A stretch of 64,000 nt of DNA from Osedax frankpressi. Lineage: Eukaryota > Annelida > Polychaeta > Sabellida > Siboglinidae. The stretch covers positions 30,969,142 through 31,033,141 of the forward strand of contig OZ038316.1 of the NCBI GenBank assembly GCA_964035775.1, written 5' to 3'. A program made the position numbers and the translations under genes. Below are positions 19,701 to 34,793 of the stretch, piece after piece (positions within the stretch are counted from its first letter, which is position 1; every line of letters starts with the position of its first letter). The notes under the pieces were generated by a model. It was not told the DNA's origin and did not search any database. It worked only from the letters and a program-made list of their open reading frames with translations.

Positions 19701-22700
19701 GGGGGATGTAGATGTGGGAGGGGATGTAGATGTGGGAGGGGGAGGGGGATGTAGATGTGGGAGGGGGATGTAGATGTGGGAAGGGGATGTAGATGTGGGA
19801 GGGGGATGTAGATGTGGGAGGGGGATGTAGATGTGGGAGGGTTTGCGGACGTGGGAGGGGGATGTAGATGTGGGAGGGGGATGTAGATGTGGGAGGTGGA
19901 TGTAGATGTGGGAGGGGGATGTAGATGTGGGAGGGGGATGTAGATGTGGGAGGGGGATGTAGATGTGGGAGGGGGATGTAGACGTGGGAGGGGGATGTAG
20001 ACGTGGGAGGGGGATGTAGACGTGGGAGGGGATGTAGATGTGGGAGGGGATGTAGATGTGGGAGGGGGATGTAGATGTGGGAGGGGATGTAGATGTGGGA
20101 GGGGGATGTAGACGTGGGAGGGGGATGTAGATGTGGGAGGGGATGTAGATGTGGGAGGGGGATGTAGATGTGGGAGGGGATGTAGACGTGGGAGGGGGAT
20201 GTAGATGTGGGAGGGGGATGTAGACGTGGGAGGGGATGTAGATGTGGGAGGGGGATGTAGATGTGGGAGGGGGATGTAGATGTGGGAGGGGGATGTAGAT
20301 GTGGGAGGGGATGTAGAGGTGGGAGGGGGATGTAGATGTGGGAGGGGATGTAGATGTGGGAGGGGGATGTAGATGTGGGAGGGGGATGTAGATGTGGGAG
20401 GGTTTGCGGATGTGGGAGGGGGATGTAGAGGTGGGAGGGGGTGTAGATGTGGGAGGGGGATGTAGATGTGGGAGGGGGATGTAGATGTGGGAGGGGGATG
20501 TAGATGTGGGAGGGGATGTAGACGTGGGAGGGGGATGTAGATGTGGGAGGGGGATGTAGATGTGGGAGGGGGATGTAGATGTGGGAGGGGATGTAGACGT
20601 GGGAGGGGGATGTAGATGTGGGAGGGGGATGTAGATGTGGGAGGGGGATGTAGATGTGGGAGGGGATGTAGAGGTGGGAGGGGGATGTAGATGTGGGAGG
20701 GGATGTAGATGTGGGAGGGGGATGTAGATGTGGGAGGGGGATGTAGATGTGGGAGGGGATGTAGAGGTGGGAGGGGGATGTAGATGTGGGAGGGGATGTA
20801 GATGTGGGAGGGGGATGTAGATGTGGGAGGGTTTGCGGATGTGGGAGGGGGATGTAGACGTGGGAGGGGGATGTAGATGTGGGAGGGGGATGTAGATGTG
20901 GGAGGGGGATGTAGATGTGGGAGGGGGATGTAGATGTGGGAGGGTTTGCGGATGTGGGAGGGGGATGTAGATGTGGGAGGGGATGTAGAGGTGGGAGGGG
21001 GATGTAGATGTGGGAGGGGATGTAGATGTGGGAGGGGGATGTAGATGTGGGAGGGTTTGCGGATGTGGGAGGGGGATGTAGACGTGGGAGGGGGATGTAG
21101 ATGTGGGAGGGGGATGTAGATGTGGGAGGGGGATGTAGATGTGGGAGGGGGATGTAGATGTGGGAGGGTTTGCGGATGTAGATGTGGGAGGGGATGTAGA
21201 TGTGGGAGGGGGATGTAGATGTGGGAGGGGATGTAGATGTGGGAGGGGGATGTAGATGTGGGAGGGGGATGTAGATGTGGGAGGGGGATGTAGACGTGGG
21301 AGGGGGATGTAGACGTGGGAGGGGGATGTAGAGGTGGGAGGGGATGTAGATGTGGGAGGGGGATGTAGACGTGGGAGGGGGATGTAGACGTGGGAGGGGG
21401 ATGTAGATGTGGGAGGGGGATGTAGACGTGGGAGGGGGATGTAGATGTGGGAGGGGATGTAGATGTGGGAGGGGGATGTAGACGTGGGAGGGGGATGTAG
21501 ATGTGGGAGGAGGATGTAGATGTGGGAGGGGGATGTAGATGTGGGAGGGGGATGTAGATGTGGGAGGGGGATGTAGATGTGGGAGGGGGATGTAGATGTG
21601 GGAGGGGATGTAGATGTGGGAGGGGGATGTAGACGTGGGAGGGGGATGTAGATGTGGGAGGGGGATGTAGATGTGGGAGGGGGATGTAGATGTGGGAGGG
21701 TTTGCGGATGTGGGAGGGGGATGTAGAGGTGGGAGGGGGTGTAGATGTGGGAGGGGGATGTAGATGTGGGAGGGGGATGTAGATGTGGGAGGGGGATGTA
21801 GATGTGGGAGGGGATGTAGAGGTGGGAGGGGGATGTAGATGTGGGAGGGGATGTAGATGTGGGAGGGGGATGTAGATGTGGGAGGGGGATGTAGATGTGG
21901 GAGGGGGATGTAGATGTGGGAGGGGGATGTAGATGTGGGAGGGGATGTAGAGGTGGGAGGGGGATGTAGATGTGGGAGGGGATGTAGATGTGGGAGGGGG
22001 ATGTAGATGTGGGAGGGTTTGCGGATGTGGGAGGGGGATGTAGACGTGGGAGGGGGATGTAGACGTGGGAGGGGGATGTAGATGGGGGAGGGGGATGTAG
22101 ACGTGGGAGGGGGATGTAGATGTGGGAGGGGGATGTAGATGTGGGAGGGGGATGTAGATGTGGGAGGGGGATGTAGACGTGGGAGGGGATGTAGATGTGG
22201 GAGGGGGATGTAGAGGTGGGAGAGGGATGTAGATGTGGGAGGGGATGTAGATGTGGGGGATGTAGATGTGGGAGGGGGATGTAGATGTGGGAGGGGGATG
22301 TAGATGTGGGAGGGGATGTAGATGTGGGAGGGGGATGTAGACGTGGGAGGGGGATGTAGATGTGGGAGGGGGATGTAGATGTGGGAGGGGGATGTAGATG
22401 TGGGAGGGTTTGCGGATGTGGGAGGGGGATGTAGAGGTGGGAGGGGGTGTAGATGTGGGAGGGGGATGTAGATGTGGGAGGGGGATGTAGATGTGGGAGG
22501 GGGGTGTAGATGTGGGAGGGGGATGTAGATGTGGGAGGGGATGTAGAGGTGGGAGGGGGATGTAGATGTGGGAGGGGATGTAGATGTGGGAGGGGGATGT
22601 AGATGTGGGAGGGGGAGGGGGATGTAGATGTGGGAGGGGGATGTAGATGTGGGAGGGGGATGTAGATGTGGGAGGGGGATGTAGATGTGGGAGGGGGATG

Positions 22701-25700
22701 TAGACGTGGGAGGGGGATGTAGATGTGGGAGGGGGATGTAGATGTGGGAGGGGATGTAGATGTGGGAGGGGATGTAGATGTGGGAGGGGGATGTAGATGT
22801 GGGAGGGGATGTAGATGTGTGAGGGGGATGTAGACGTGGGAGGGGGATGTAGATGTGGGAGGGGATGTAGATGTGGGAGGGGGATGTAGATGTGGGAGGG
22901 GATGTAGACGTGGGAGGGGGATGTAGATGTGGGAGGGGGATGTAGACGTGGGAGGGGATGTAGATGTGGGAGGGGGATGTAGATGTGGGAGGGGGATGTA
23001 GATGTGGGAGGGGATGTAGAGGTGGGAGGGGGATGTAGATGTGGGAGGGGATGTAGATGTGGGAGGGGGATGTAGATGTGGGAGGGGGATGTAGATGTGG
23101 GAGGGTTTGCGGATGTGGGAGGGGGATGTAGAGGTGGGAGGGGGTGTAGATGTGGGAGGGGGATGTAGATGTGGGAGGGGGATGTAGAGGTGGGAGGGGG
23201 ATGTAGATGTGGGAGGGGGATGTAGATGTGGGAGGGGGATGTAGATGTGGGAGGGGATGTAGAGGTGGGAGGGGGATGTAGATGTGGGAGGGGATGTAGA
23301 TGTGGGAGGGGGATGTAGATGTGGGAGGGGGATGTAGATGTGGGAGGGGGATGTAGATGTGGGAGGGGGATGTAGATGTGGGAGGGGATGTAGAGGTGGG
23401 AGGGGGATGTAGATGTGGGAGGGGATGTAGATGTGGGAGGGGGATGTAGATGTGGGAGGGGGATGTAGATGTGGGAGGGGATGTAGAGGTGGGAGGGGGA
23501 TGTAGATGTGGGAGGGGATGTAGATGTGGGAGGGGGATGTAGATGTGGGAGGGTTTGCGGATGTGGGAGGGGGATGTAGACGTGGGAGGGGGATGTAGAT
23601 GTGGGAGGGGGATGTAGATGTGGGAGGGTTTGCGGATGTGGGAGGGGGATGTAGATGTGGGAGGGGATGTAGAGGTGGGAGGAGGATGTAGATGTGGGAG
23701 GGGATGTAGATGTGGGAGGGGGATGTAGATGTGGGAGGGTTTGCGGATGTGGGAGGGGGATGTAGACGTGGGAGGGGGATGTAGATGTGGGAGGGGGATG
23801 TAGATGTGGGAGGGGGATGTAGATGTGGGAGGGGGATGTAGATGTGGGAGGGTTTGCGGATGTGGGAGGGGGATGTAGATGTGGGAGGGGATGTAGATGT
23901 GGGAGGGGGATGTAGATGTGGGAGGGGATGTAGATGTGGGAGGGGGATGTAGATGTGGGAGGGGGATGTAGATGTGGGAGGGGGATGTAGACGTGGGAGG
24001 GGGATGTAGAGGTGGGAGGGGATGTAGATGTGGGAGGGGGATGTAGACGTGGGAGGGGGATGTAGACGTGGGAGGGGGATGTAGATGTGGGAGGGGGATG
24101 TAGACGTGGGAGGGGGATGTAGATGTGGGAGGGGGATGTAGATGTGGGAGGGGATGTAGATGTGGGAGGGGGATGTAGACGTGGGAGGGGGATGTAGATG
24201 TGGGAGGAGGATGTAGATGTGGGAGGGGGATGTAGATGTGGGAGGGGGATGTAGATGTGGGAGGGGGATGTAGATGTGGGAGGGGGATGTAGATGTGGGA
24301 GGGGATGTAGATGTGGGAGGGGGATGTAGACGTGGGAGGGGGATGTAGATGTAGGAGGGGGATGTAGATGTGGGAGGGGGATGTAGATGTGGGAGGGGGA
24401 TGTAGATGTGGGAGGGTTTGCGGATGTGGGAGGGGGATGTAGAGGTGGGAGGGGGTGTAGATGTGGGAGGGGGATGTAGATGTGGGAGGGGGATGTAGAT
24501 GTGGGAGGGGGATGTAGATATGGGAGGGGGATGTAGATGTGGGAGGGGATGTAGAGGTGGGAGGGGGATGTAGATGTGGGAGGGGATGTAGATGTGGGAG
24601 GGGGATGTAGATGTGGGAGGGGGATATAGATGTGGGAGGGGGATGTAGATGTGGGAGGGGGATGTAGATGTGGGAGGGGATGTAGAGGTGGGAGGGGGAT
24701 GTAGATGTGGGAGGGGATGTAGATGTGGGAGGGGGATGTAGATGTGGGAGGGTTTGCGGATGTGGGAGGGGGATGTAGACGTGGGAGGGGGATGTAGACG
24801 TGGGAGGGGGATGTAGACGTGGGAGGGGGATGTAGATGTGGGAGGGGGATGTAGACGTGGGAGGGGGATGTAGATGTGGGAGGGGGATGTAGATGTGGGA
24901 GGGGATGTAGATGTGGGAGGGGGATGTAGACGTGGGAGGGGGATGTAGATGTGGGAGGAGGATGTAGATGTGGGAGGGGGATGTAGATGTGGGAGGGGGA
25001 TGTAGATGTGGGAGGGGATGTAGATGTGGGAGGGGGATGTAGACGTGGGAGGGGGATGTAGATGTGGGAGGGGGATGTAGATGTGGGAGGGGGATGTAGA
25101 TGTGGGAGGGTTTGCGGATGTGGGAGGGGGATGTAGAGGTGGGAGGGGGTGTAGATGTGGGAGGGGGATGTAGATGTGGGAGGGGGATGTAGATGTGGGA
25201 GGGGGGGTGTAGATGTGGGAGGGGGATGTAGATGTGGGAGGGGATGTAGAGGTGGGAGGGGGATGTAGATGTGGGAGGGGATGTAGATGTGGGAGGGGGA
25301 TATAGATGTGGGAGGGGGATGTAGATGTGGGAGGGGGATGTAGATGTGGGAGGGGATGTAGAGGTGGGAGGGGGATGTAGATGTGGGAGGGGATGTAGAT
25401 GTGGGAGGGGGATGTAGATGTGGGAGGGTTTGCGGATGTGGGAGGGGGATGTAGACGTGGGAGGGGGATGTAGATGTGGGAGGGGATGTAGATGTGGGAG
25501 GGGATGTAGAGGTGGGAGGGGGATGTAGACGTGGGAGGGGGATGTAGATGGGGGAGGGGGATGTAGACGTGGGAGGGGGATGTAGATGTGGGAGGGGGAT
25601 GTAGACGTGGGAGGGGATGTAGATGTGGGAGGGGATGTAGATGTGGGGGATGTAGATGTGGGAGGGGGATGTAGATGTGGGAGGGGGATGTAGATGTGGG

Positions 25701-28700
25701 AGGGGGATGTAGATGTGGGAGGGGGATGTAGATGTGGGAGGGGATGTATATGTGGGAGGGGGATGTAGATGTGGGAGGGGGATGTAGACGTGGGAGGGGA
25801 TGTAGATGTGGGAGGGGGATGTAGATGTGGGAGGGGGATGTAGATGTGGGAGGGGGATGTAGATGTGGGAGGGGATGTAGATGTGGGAGGGGGATGTAGA
25901 TGTGGGAGGGGGATGTAGACGTGGGAGGGGATGTAGATGTGGGAGGGGGATGTAGATGTGGGAGGGGGATGTAGATGTGGGAGGGGATGTAGATGTGGGA
26001 GGGGGATGTAGATGTGGGAGGGGGATGTAGATGTGGGAGGGGATGTAGATGTGGGAGGGGGATGTAGATGTGGGAGGGGGATGTAGACGTGGGAGGGGGA
26101 TGTAGATGTGGGAGGGGGATGTAGATGTGGGAGGGGGATGTAGATGTGGGAGGGGGATGTAGATGTTGGAGGGGGATGTAGATGTGGGAGGGTTTGCGGA
26201 TGTGGGAGGGGGATGTAGACGTGGGAGGGGGAGGTAGATGTGGGAGGGGATGTAGATGTGGGAGGGGGATGTAGATGTGGGAGGGGATGTAGAGGTGGGA
26301 GGGGGATGTAGATGTGGGAGGGGGATGTAGATGTGGGAGGGGGATGTAGATGTGGGAGGGGGATGTAGATGTGGGAGGGGGATGTAGATGTGGGAGGGTT
26401 TGCGGATGTGGGAGGGGGATGTAGACGTGGGAGGGGGAGGTAGATGTGGGAGGGGATGTAGATGTGGGAGGGGGATGTAGATGTGGGAGGGGATGTAGAG
26501 GTGGGAGGGGGATGTAGATGTGGGAGGGGATGTAGATGTGGGAGGGGGATGTAGATGTGGGAGGGGATGTAGATGTGGGAGGGGGATGTAGATGTGGGAG
26601 GGGGATGTAGATGTGGGAGGGGGATGTAGATGTGGGAGGGGGATGTAGATGTGGGAGGGTTTGCGGATGTGGGAGGGGGATGTAGACGTGGGAGGGGGAG
26701 GTAGATGTGGGAGGGGATGTAGATGTGGGAGGGGGATGTAGATGTGGGAGGGGATGTAGAGGTGGGAGGGGGATGTAGATGTGGGAGGGGATGTAGATGT
26801 GGGAGGGGATGTAGATGTGGGAGGGGGATGTAGATGTGGGAGGGGGATGTAGACGTGGGAGGGGGAGGTAGATGTGGGAGGGGATGTAGATGTGGGAGGG
26901 GGATGTAGATGTGGGAGGGGGATGTAGATGTGGGAGGGGGATGTAGATGTGGGAGGGGGATGTAGATGTGGGAGGGGATGTAGACGTGGGAGGGGGATGT
27001 AGACGTGGGAGGGGGATGTAGATGTGGGAGGGGATGTAGATGTGGGAGGGGGATGTAGATGTGGGAGGGGATGTAGATGTGGGAGGGGGATGTAGGGGTG
27101 GGAGGGGATGTAGATGTGGGAGGGGGATGTAGATGTGGGAGGGGGATGTAGGGGTGGGAGGGGGATGTAGATGTGGGAGGGGATGTAGATGTGGGAGGGG
27201 GAGGGGGATGTGGGAGGGGGATGTAGATGTGGGAGGGGGATGTAGATGTGGGAGGGGGATGTAGATGTGGGAGGGGGATGTAGATGTGGGAGGGGGATGT
27301 AGATGTGGGAGGGGGATGTAGATGTGGGAGGGGATGTAGATGTGGGAGGGGGATGTAGATGTGGGAGGGGGATGTAGACGTGGGAGGGGGATGTAGACGT
27401 GGGAGGGGGATGTAGACGTGGGAGGGGATGTAGATGTGGGAGGGGGATGTAGATGTGGGAGGGGATGTAGAGGTGGGAGGGGATGTAGATGTGGGAGGGG
27501 GATGTAGATGTGGGAGGGGGATGTAGATGTGGGAGGGGGATGTAGAGGTGGGAGGGGGATGTAGATGTGGGAGGGGGATGTAGACGTGGGAGGGGGATGT
27601 AGACGTGGGAGGGGATGTAGATGTGGGAGGGGGATGTAGATGTGGGAGGGGGATGTAGATGTGGGAGGGGGATGTAGATGTGGGAGGGGATGTAGATGTG
27701 GGAGGGGGATGTAGATGGGGGAGGGGGATGTAGACGTGGGAGGGGGATGTAGATGTGGGAGGGGATGTAGATGTGGGAGGGGGATGTAGATGTGGGAGGG
27801 GGATGTAGATGTGGGAGGGGGATGTAGATGTGGGAGGGGGATGTAGATGTGGGAGGGGGATGTAGATGTGGGAGGGGGATGTAGATGTGGGAGGGGGATG
27901 TAGATGTGGGAGGGGGATGTGGGAGGGGGATGTAGACGTGGGAGGGGATGTAGACGTGGGAGGGGGATGTAGATGTGGGAGGGGATGTAGACGTGGGAGG
28001 GGATGTAGACGTGGGAGGGGGATGTAGATGTGGGAGGGGATGTAGATGTGGGAGGGGGATGTAGACGTGGGAGGGGGATGTAGATGTGGGAGGGGGATGT
28101 AGATGTGGGAGGGGGATGTAGATGTGGGAGGGGATGTAGATGTGGGAGGGGGATGTAGACGTGGGAGGGGGATGTAGATGTGGGAGGGGGATGTAGATGT
28201 GGGAGGGGGATGTAGATGTGGGAGGGGGATGTAGATGTGGGAGGGGGATGTAGATGTGGGAGGGGGATGTAGACGTGGGAGGGGGATGTAGATGTGGGAG
28301 GGGATGTAGATGTGGGAGGGGGATGTAGATGTGGGAGGGGGATGTAGACGTGGGAGGGGGATGTAGATGTGGGAGGGGGATGTAGATGTGGGAGGGGGAG
28401 GGGGATGTAGATGTGGGAGGGGGATGTAGACGTGGGAGGGGATGTAGATGTGGGAGGGGGATGTAGATGTGGGAGGGGATGTAGATGTGGGAGGGGGATG
28501 TAGATGTGGGAGGGGGATGTAGACGTGGGAGGGGGATGTAGATGTGGGAGGGGGATGTAGATGTGGGAGGGGGATGTAGATGTGGGAGGGGATGTAGATG
28601 TGGGAGGGGGAGGGGGATGTGGGAGGGGGATGTAGATGTGGGAGGGGGATGTAGACGTGGGAGGGGATGTAGACGTGGGAGGGGATGTAGATGTGGGAGG

Positions 28701-31700
28701 GGGATGTAGATGTGGGAGGGGGATGTAGATGTGGGAGGGGGATGTAGATGTGGGAGGGGGATGTAGATGTGGGAGGGTTTGCGGATGTGGGAGGGGGATG
28801 TAGAGGTGGGAGGGGGATGTAGAGGTGGGAGGGGGATGTAGAGGTGGGAGGGGGATGTAGATGTGGGAGGGGGATGTAGATGTGGGAGGGGGATGTAGAT
28901 GTGGGAGGGTTTGCGGATGTGGGAGGGGGATGTAGAGGTGGGAGGGGGATGTAGATGTGGGAGGGGGATGTAGATGTGGGAGGGGGATGTAGATGTGGGA
29001 GGGGGATGTAGATGTGGGATGGGGATGTAGATGTGGGAGGGGGATGTAGATGTGGGAGGGGATGTAGATGTGGGAGGGGGATGTAGAGGTGGGAGGGGGA
29101 TGTAGATGTGGGAGGGGGATGTAGATGTGGGAGGGGGAGGGGGATGTAGATGTGGGAGGGGGATGTAGATGTGGGAGGGGGATGTAGAGGTGGGAGGGGG
29201 ATGTAGATGTGGGAGGGGGATGTAGATGTGGAAGGGGGATGTAGATGTGGGAGGGGGATGTAGATGAGGGAGGGGATGTAGATGTGGGAGGGGGATGTAG
29301 ATGTGGGAGGGGGATGTAGATGTGGGAGGGGATGTAGATGTGGGAGGGGGATGTAGATGTGGGAGGGGGATGTAGATGTGGGAGGGGGATGTAGATGTGG
29401 GAGGGGGATGTAGATGTGGGAGGGGGATGTAGAGGTGGGAGGGGATGTAGATGTGGGAGGGGGATGTAGATGTGGGAGGGGGATGTAGATGTGGGAGGGG
29501 GATGTAGATGTGGGAGGGGATGTAGATGTGGGAGGGGGATGTAGACGTGGGAGGGGGTGTAGATGTGGGAGGGGGATGTAGATGTGGGAGGGGGATGTAG
29601 AGGTGGGAGGGGGATGTAGATGTGGGAGGGTTTGCGGATGTGGGAGGGGGATGTAGATGTGGGAGGGGGATGTAGATGTGAGAGGGGGATGTAGAGGTGG
29701 GAGGGGGAGGGGGATGTAGATGTGGGAGGGGATGTAGATGTGGGAGGGGGATGTAGATGTGGGAGGGGGATGTAGATGTGGGAGGGGATGTAGATGTGGG
29801 AGGGGGATGTAGATGTGGGAGGGGGATGTAGATGTGGGAGGGGGATGTAGATGTGGGAGGGGGATGTAGATGTGGGAGGGGGATGTAGATGTGGGAGGGG
29901 GATGTAGATGTGGGAGGGGGATGTAGACGTGGGAGGGGGAGGGGGATGTAGATGTGGGAGGGGGATGTAGATGTGGGAGGGGGATGTAGAGGTGGGAGGG
30001 GATGTAGACGTGGGAGGGGGATGTAGAGGTGGGAGGGGATGTAGACGTGGGAGGGGGATGTAGATGTGGGAGGGGGATGTAGAGGTGGGAGGGGGATGTA
30101 GACGTGGGAGGGGGATGTAGATGTGGGAGGGGGATGTAGATGTGGGAGGGGGATGTAGACGTGGGAGGGGGATGTAGATGTGGGAGGGTGATGTAGACGT
30201 GGGAGGGGGATGTAGATGTGGGAGGGGGATGTAGAGGTGGGAGGGGATGTAGACGTGGGAGGGGGATGTAGATGTGGGAGGGGGATGTAGATGTGGGAGG
30301 GGGATGTAGATGTGGGAGGGGGATGTAGAGGTGGGAGGGGGATGTAGACGTGGGAGGGGGATGTAGACGTGGGAGGGGGATGTAGATGTGGGAGGGGGAT
30401 GTAGATGTGGGAGGGGGATGTAGACGTGGGAGGGGGATGTAGATGTGGGAGGGGGATGTAGATGTGGGAGGGGGATGTAGACGTGGGAGGGGGAGGGGGA
30501 TGTAGATGTGGGAGGGGGATGTAGATGTGGGAGGGGGATGTAGATGTGGGAGGGGGATGTAGATGTGGGAGGGGGATGTAGACGTGGGAGGGGGATGTAG
30601 ATGTGGGAGGGGGATGTAGATGTGGGAGGGGGATGTAGATGTGGGAGGGGGATGTAGATGTGGGAGGGGGATGTAGACGTGGGAGGGGGATGTAGATGTG
30701 GGAAGGGGATGTAGATGTGGGAGGGGGATGTAGACGTGGGAGGGGGATGTAGATGTGGGAGGGGGATGTAGATGTGGGAGGGGGATGTAGACGTGGGAGG
30801 GGGAGGGGGATGTAGATGTGGGAGGGGGATGTAGATGTGGGAGGGGGATGTAGATGTGGGAGGGGGATGTAGATGTGGGAGGGGGATGTAGACGTGGGAG
30901 GGGGATGTAGATGTGGGAGGGGGATGTAGATGTGGGAGGGGGATGTAGATGTGGGAGGGGGATGTAGATGTGGGAGGGGGATGTAGACGTGGGAGGGGGA
31001 TGTAGATGTGGGAGGGGGATGTAGATGTGGGAGGGGATGTAGATGTGGGAGGGTTTGCGGATGTGGGAGGGGGATGTAGATGTGGGAGGGTTTGCGGATA
31101 CAGGACCGCGTGGGAAGGCGAAGAAAAAAAGGTGCGAGTCGGCGATTACGTCGGCTGGTTGGGAAGGGACGTCCGAGGTGCGTGAGGATATGCGGGGACG
31201 GATGTAAATGCAGACGCGGGAGGAGATGTACGAGGAAGGGCTAGAGGTTAGATGGGAGACGCTGGGGATCTAAGTAGACAATGCCTACGGTCGTTGTCGA
31301 TTCCGAGCTTGATGTTCAATTGGATGGGTTTCGATATTCGTTTCAAGAAGCCACCGGCGAAAGTGTTCCCAAGTAAGTATTCGCTATGGCTGTGTGTGTG
31401 TGTGCGTGTGTGTGTGTGTTCGTGTGTGCGTGTGTGTGCGTGTGTGTGCGTGTGTGTGCGTGTATGTAGCAAAAGTGAGTTAAATCAATACACCTTTGAT
31501 TCTAAAAGTTGAATTCACTGTATATATACGCTTTAGCTAGATTTGATCTATTTACTAATTATATAATATTTATTTTAATCGTCCATTAGAAAGTGCCTGG
31601 ATTTAAACTTATTGTGGGACTATTCATAGGAGTGGCGATAATTGCAAATCATTGAAGTTATAGATTAAGAAACTACTAAATGATGCTATTGTAGTAAATA

Positions 31701-34700
31701 CATAAATATCCATTATATCCATGTATTCATCATATGGTACCTAACATAGGTACATTATGTTACTTTAACACTATAAATATTTACACATTCAGTTAAACTT
31801 GAATTTGAAGATGCTATTATCGAAAATATTCAATTCGTAGGTGTCAGCATCAAATACTTTAAGGTCATGTGCTTCATGATAATTCAATAAGAGCTCATCG
31901 TTGATCATAAGCAGGACAGGACCTAGAGTATGATGAAAGACAATAATCGGACAGTTGTATTTTATATCATTTTACATAATGGCAATTAAAATATTTGCCT
32001 TTGATTTGATCGGGTACAATGAAGATAAGTAATGAAACACTATAAGATCAGTAATGCAAATTATTTATAATCATTTCTTTTAATTTGAAAGTAATTTCAC
32101 TTTTATATCATGTTCACTTTAATGTGAATAAAAAAATACATTTTATGATAACAAATCAAAAAAATAATAATGCATGGCCGAAATAAATTTCTGTTATTGA
32201 GATGACATCTAACCGGGTACCCCCTGTTGACACTTGGCCATGGCCTGGACTGTGAAATGTACGAGGTTTCTCATCTTGGTAACCTTGTAGAACGCTTTCA
32301 GGTAAGTCTTGAATGTGGACACAGTGTCATGGCGTTCAGTCTGCATTGAGAATTTGTTTTGTTAATGGTGTTATTAAAAATATGGTCAAGAAAAATGAAT
32401 GCTCGCAAAAAATGTGATACAGTAGATAGTTTTTATAGTTATCCAAATTAGTTAATATGAATTCTCAAGTATATCAACCTAAAATAGCGTACCAAAGTCA
32501 AGAAGCCACTAACCATACATGTGATAATAAGATGACCGATGCCTTGATCGTTGGAATACTGCAATGCGGGTATTAAGCCAATTGGACCTGAAGTATGAAT
32601 ATAGTGAATTTACAGTGAATTTACAGTGAATTAATACAAACATTTACACAATTATAGTGAATTTGCATTTTCTAAATATAATATATTTAGAATGTTGGCC
32701 GCTTTATTTTTAATATTGTATAACTTCTTTAATAATAATTTTATTTATTGTCAACATTTCAAACATCGTATAAACCATTGGGAAATTAACCAAAAAATAA
32801 ATATATTTATAAATTAATTTATAAAAAATAAATATTTTTAAAGTAAATAAATGTAATCTAAATGAAAATGAATTCCCAATCAACAATCCAGGTAAATATG
32901 AATAATGAGTTCATGGTAATAATGAACTAAAAATAATTTATTTGTATTAAAATTATATAATATTTATTTTTCAAAATTTATATATAATAATTTAAAATAG
33001 ATATATCATCTTATTTAGTCAGTTATATAACTAGTATATACTAGAGATATATATCACAGTAAATTCCAACAAACATACCCAAGTAACCAGATGATTTAAT
33101 TAATATATAATATTATATAATATTAAACAAAACTAAACAAAACTAAACAATATATTTTGTATGGATAAATATATTTTTCAATTTTATTATATAAAGAAAA
33201 AACTAAAATGACCTGAATAGTTACCTGGATAAGACATATTAACATTACTCAATGATTAACTACTGGATATAACCAGCAATCGACAAATTTACTTGTAATA
33301 TCTAAATTAAGGATAACGAAACAATACTAACAATTTTGAATGATAGAGATTGATGGTTTTTTACTAATATAGCTATCAGCGATTGATGCATATAAACAAT
33401 CTATCTGTTAATGGATGTATATTAAATGAGTATGCCATATATTACATTATTAATTGATTTTTATAGTATAGAATTTATAACATACTAACAATAGAAAAAT
33501 GAGTACATTTTAATTCATATAATTATAATTTTATTATCCGTTGATTATTTTATATATATATTTTTTTAAATTGCATAAATCAAATCAAACTATTATTAAG
33601 ATTACCATGATACACGGTCACCTATCTATTTGAATGCCCACAAGAAAAATAATATATATATGTATTTTGAATTTTAATATCACATCCACCTAGTGGACAT
33701 GAATCCAATAATTCCAATATAGCCTCCTATCTTGTAATAATGGTACCTTGGTAATCTTGGCTAATATTATTTAAAAATTAAAATAAAATGATCAGTTAAT
33801 AGTTAATATTATATTATAAATAATCGGGGTAACCTCATTATCTAGAAATATACTTTGGATACTCTGTTCTCCCAAGTAGTTGTTGAGGGAGGATAGTTTA
33901 TTGGCAACTGCTGGTTTCCCGCAGGTGAATACATGGGAAATCTGGTGACTCTGTAATAATCGGCAACATATCATCAAAATGCATTCACTGATTGATGAAT
34001 ATACGTTGAAACTCTATCAGTGTATATGTAATGCAATACATATGTTGAATATCATTACTAAATATACTGGTGCAGTATTCGGTCATTGTAGAGATTTTGG
34101 TGTATAATATTTTAAGACTTAATGTTATCATACGGGATCACTTTAAATAAATGGTATATTTATGTAGTAGTTGCTCCCCTATATAGATGTTATAACGTTT
34201 GTTTAATGACTTTGAAAAATAAATACAGATGATTAGAAAACATTAAATTGTAATTCCATTGTATTATAGAAATTCCAAAATATTGTAATATAACAAGTAA
34301 GTAATAGAGTTATTTTATATAAGTCGCTATGGCTTCACCTTAGGAGTTTAGAATTTTATAATTTTATATAGATCGATATATATATCCTACGAACGATCAT
34401 TATTATTAGTAATGATCCATTACAATAAATATATATGTATATAATATTATAATCATATATAGGTGATTTTAATAATTAATTTCATTTTGTTAAATAACTA
34501 AATATTAAATATCTATCAATAATTATATATAATTATAACATCTAATAAATATATTTAATGTTGTGTATGAATACCTTAAATAATTGATTAAATATGAAAC
34601 TGGCAGAGTGGTCAGAATTTATATCAGCCTGTTGGATGCAATATTATTATAAAAATGATTAGTAATATAAATGAATATTATAGAATTAATAATATAAGAT

Positions 34701-34762
34701 ACAAATTCAGAATTAATTTAAGATAAATATATAAAAGTATATATATTTATTAATATAATAAT

Positions 34763-34793
<31 letters not shown>

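Noticed and set aside
31280-31373. Plus-strand first exon MPTVVVDSELDVQLDGFRYS with a GTAAGT donor
   Set aside because: Not excluded, but the minus reading fits both neighbouring exon phases, so the plus version is mentioned only as an alternative.
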